DNA of 42,335 nt from Clostridia bacterium (lineage in GTDB: Bacteria > Bacillota > Clostridia > Oscillospirales > Acutalibacteraceae). The notes under the pieces were generated by a model. It did no database searches, was not told the DNA's origin, and saw nothing but the letters and a program-made list of their open reading frames with translations. The stretch is from assembly GCA_017625435.1 (NCBI GenBank), contig JAGAKX010000053.1:1-42335 (forward strand), written 5' to 3'. Positions 41,168 through 42,335 of the stretch are shown in pieces (the stretch's first letter is position 1; every line of letters begins with the position of its first letter). Position numbers and translations under genes: made by a program.

Positions 41168-41968
41168 ATGAACTTTACAAAGTACAATATCGCAGGCAAG
41201 GATTACATATACTGCCCCGACGAAACCGCTTTCGGAAATTTACCCGACAACGGCATTTTAAGTATATGCGACAGATTCAGTGGAGCGGGTGCAGACGGAA
41301 TTTTCACTTTTTGCAAAGCTTCTGCCAAAACAAGCCTTATAAAAGGCTTTTCTGACAATGGAGATATTATGCGAAATTTTTCTTCGGCTTCAATTTGCGC
41401 CTTTTTTGAGCAGTTTTTAACTACAGGCGTCACAGAGCACACGTTTTCATCTGAAACCGGGCAGATTTTTACCGTTAAAGCAGACATTTCAGAAGAAAAA
41501 ACCGTTTTTTCCTGTACGCTAAAATCCCCTGCCGAAGACAGCTTCCGGAGAATCTCAAACAGAAAAACGGAAATCGGCAACCGTATACTTACAATTACAC
41601 CCGTAAGCATTCACGGCATTTATGCGGTGCATTTTACCGATTGCAGGGATAAGCTGAATAAAAACTATCTCGGACAGCATATTTCAAAAAATTCTCTGTT
41701 CAGCAAGGAAGCAAGCCTGATTCTTACAGAAAAGACAGACGTCAATTTTTTTGACATAAGCTTTTATGAAAACAAAACGGGCTGTCCCCGTCCCGAGGTT
41801 TCCGCTTTCGCCGCGGTTGATCTTGCTGCCTGCAGAAATGATATCTGCCGATACGGGGATGAAATATTCGTCACCTGTAACGGTAACACAGTTAAGGTTA
41901 CCTGCAATTCCACCGAATCAGTCACAATAAAATGCACCTGCGAAAGAGTTTTTGAAGGAAAAATATAA
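41168..41968 (+). CDS. DapF-like protein without the catalytic cysteines
   Basis: 266 residues with the outline of a diaminopimelate epimerase. The start FTKYNIAGKDYIY corresponds to F-x-K-x-x-G-x-x-N-D-F, then RFSGAGADGIFTF (family G-x-G-A-D-G). At the first catalytic site FSDNGDIMRNFSSASICAFF replaces the usual N-x-D-G-S-x-x-x-x-C-G-N-G-x-R. The second catalytic cysteine region is CPRPEVSAFAAVDLAACR, without E-x-x-C-G-T-G. The true epimerase therefore cannot be active by the known mechanism. It may be a pseudoenzyme or a member of another DapF/PhzF-fold branch. AAAGGA precedes ATG 41168. It is solitary, between the tRNA and the repeat region. Confidence 0.6.
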   Translation: MNFTKYNIAGKDYIYCPDETAFGNLPDNGILSICDRFSGAGADGIFTFCKASAKTSLIKGFSDNGDIMRNFSSASICAFFEQFLTTGVTEHTFSSETGQIFTVKADISEEKTVFSCTLKSPAEDSFRRISNRKTEIGNRILTITPVSIHGIYAVHFTDCRDKLNKNYLGQHISKNSLFSKEASLILTEKTDVNFFDISFYENKTGCPRPEVSAFAAVDLAACRNDICRYGDEIFVTCNGNTVKVTCNSTESVTIKCTCERVFEGKI

Positions 41969-41999
41969 ATCATAATTTAGCGAGAGAAATTCGAGTACC

Positions 42000-42196
42000 G
42001 TAGGGGCGGGGGCGAATGAGTGTGCCGCTGTCGGGGACAGATAAAGGCACACGAATGAGGTGAAGAAACAAGGAGTATTGCGAAGTGTTCCAAACGAGCA
42101 AGACGACTATGTTTCTGAGGGATATCCCGCCCGTTCAAAAGGGTTGTTATTTTTTGCAAACGAAAGTTACAAAATTTATGTAACGGGAGGGGTGAC
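42000..42196. repeat. Second copy of the double-hairpin repeat, with an insert and cut by the IS
   Basis: GTAGGGGCGGG (42000-42010) and CCCGCCCGTTCAAAAGGG onward (from 42126) match the copy at 39607, including GGTTGTTATTTTTTGCAAAC and TAACGGGAGGGG. A segment of about 115 bp sits in the loop of the left hairpin (about 42011-42125). It contains the hairpin GTGTGCC/GGCACAC with an inner CTGTC/GACAG, and the pair AGAAACA/TGTTTCT. The right hairpin is interrupted by the IS end at 42197, so the IS came later than the repeat. Confidence 0.65.
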
Positions 42197-42335
42197 TGTG
42201 TAGTGTGATAACATAGTTTACAAAATGTCCGAGGACATAGTTTACACTTTTAAGTATAATAAAGGCAATCACATCGAAAGGAAGATGGGTATGCCTTGGA
42301 AAGAAAAGAGTGTAGAACTTATGCGAGAAGAATTT
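42197..42335 (+). mobile_element. Left end of an IS481-like element (copy 2)
   Basis: Exact reverse complement of 1-139. It begins TGTGTAGTGTGATAACATAG inside the right hairpin of the intergenic repeat and runs rightward out of the window. The rest of the element and its other end are not visible. Confidence 0.75.
42291..42335 (+). CDS. IS481-like transposase, N-terminal fragment (copy 2)
   Basis: First 15 codons (MPWKEKSVELMREEF), identical to the left-edge copy and cut by the window end. The second ATG (42291) is taken as start because AAAGGAAG lies 8 nt upstream. Confidence 0.6.
   Translation, partial: MPWKEKSVELMREEF

Overview
The window reads as chromosome of an endospore-forming, anaerobic, low-to-moderate GC Firmicute of the class Clostridia, probably a gut relative of Ruminococcaceae/Oscillospiraceae. 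The grounds are a large pyruvate:ferredoxin oxidoreductase, sporulation genes (spoIIR and a spoIVFA/spoIVFB-like pair), strong GGAGG-type ribosome binding sites with many TTG/GTG starts, and Clostridia-type gene orders. The taxon is inferred from gene content; no rRNA is present. Both ends of the window are the same 139-bp sequence in opposite orientation: the left end of an IS481-like insertion sequence with the first codons of its transposase. The window therefore lies between two outward-reading IS copies, or is a contig that stopped at that repeat.

Layout. 140-3550: a BlaI/MecI repressor and a BlaR1/MecR1-like M56 metalloprotease receptor with a long non-penicillin-binding C-terminus, behind a promoter carrying two dyad operators. 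3556-13292 (minus): LOG-family phosphoribohydrolase, YifB/ComM ATPase, a zinc-ribbon membrane protein, patatin, a TIGR03936/TIGR03960 radical-SAM pair, spoIVFB-like M50 protease, spoIVFA-like M23 protein, a structured 159-nt element, spoIIR and ispE. 13293-19518: an intergenic cluster of DnaA-box-like sites, a secreted protein, YitT-like membrane protein, PepT, two alpha/beta hydrolases and a TIGR01440 protein. 19588-20970: glycyl-tRNA synthetase.

20980-23620 is an accessory island with AT-rich codon use. It holds two small cytosolic ORFs, one resembling immunity family Imm32, driven by near-identical duplicated promoters. They are separated by a membrane-anchored MerR regulator and flanked by three decayed copies of a small membrane-protein tail. 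23622-30332 (minus): nitroreductase, EamA transporter, PHP phosphoesterase, an unannotated 44-codon gene with its own promoter and terminator, glyA, a TRIC-type channel and a second PHP protein. 30573-32727 (plus): typA and zapA. 32828-35583 (minus): rpsO and pnp. 35958-39500 (plus): pyruvate:ferredoxin oxidoreductase.

The right end (39600-42196) is repeat-rich: a double-hairpin intergenic repeat and its interrupted second copy, a YgjV-like protein, a four-helix-bundle (S23/bAvd-type) protein preceded by a symmetric array of seven short hairpins, tRNA-Arg(ACG), and a DapF-like protein lacking the catalytic cysteines. The strongest candidates for something undescribed are the hairpin array with its four-helix-bundle gene, the tRNA-like structured element in the spoIVF leader, and the duplicated immunity-like cassettes. 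No CRISPR array, prophage or rRNA operon was seen.
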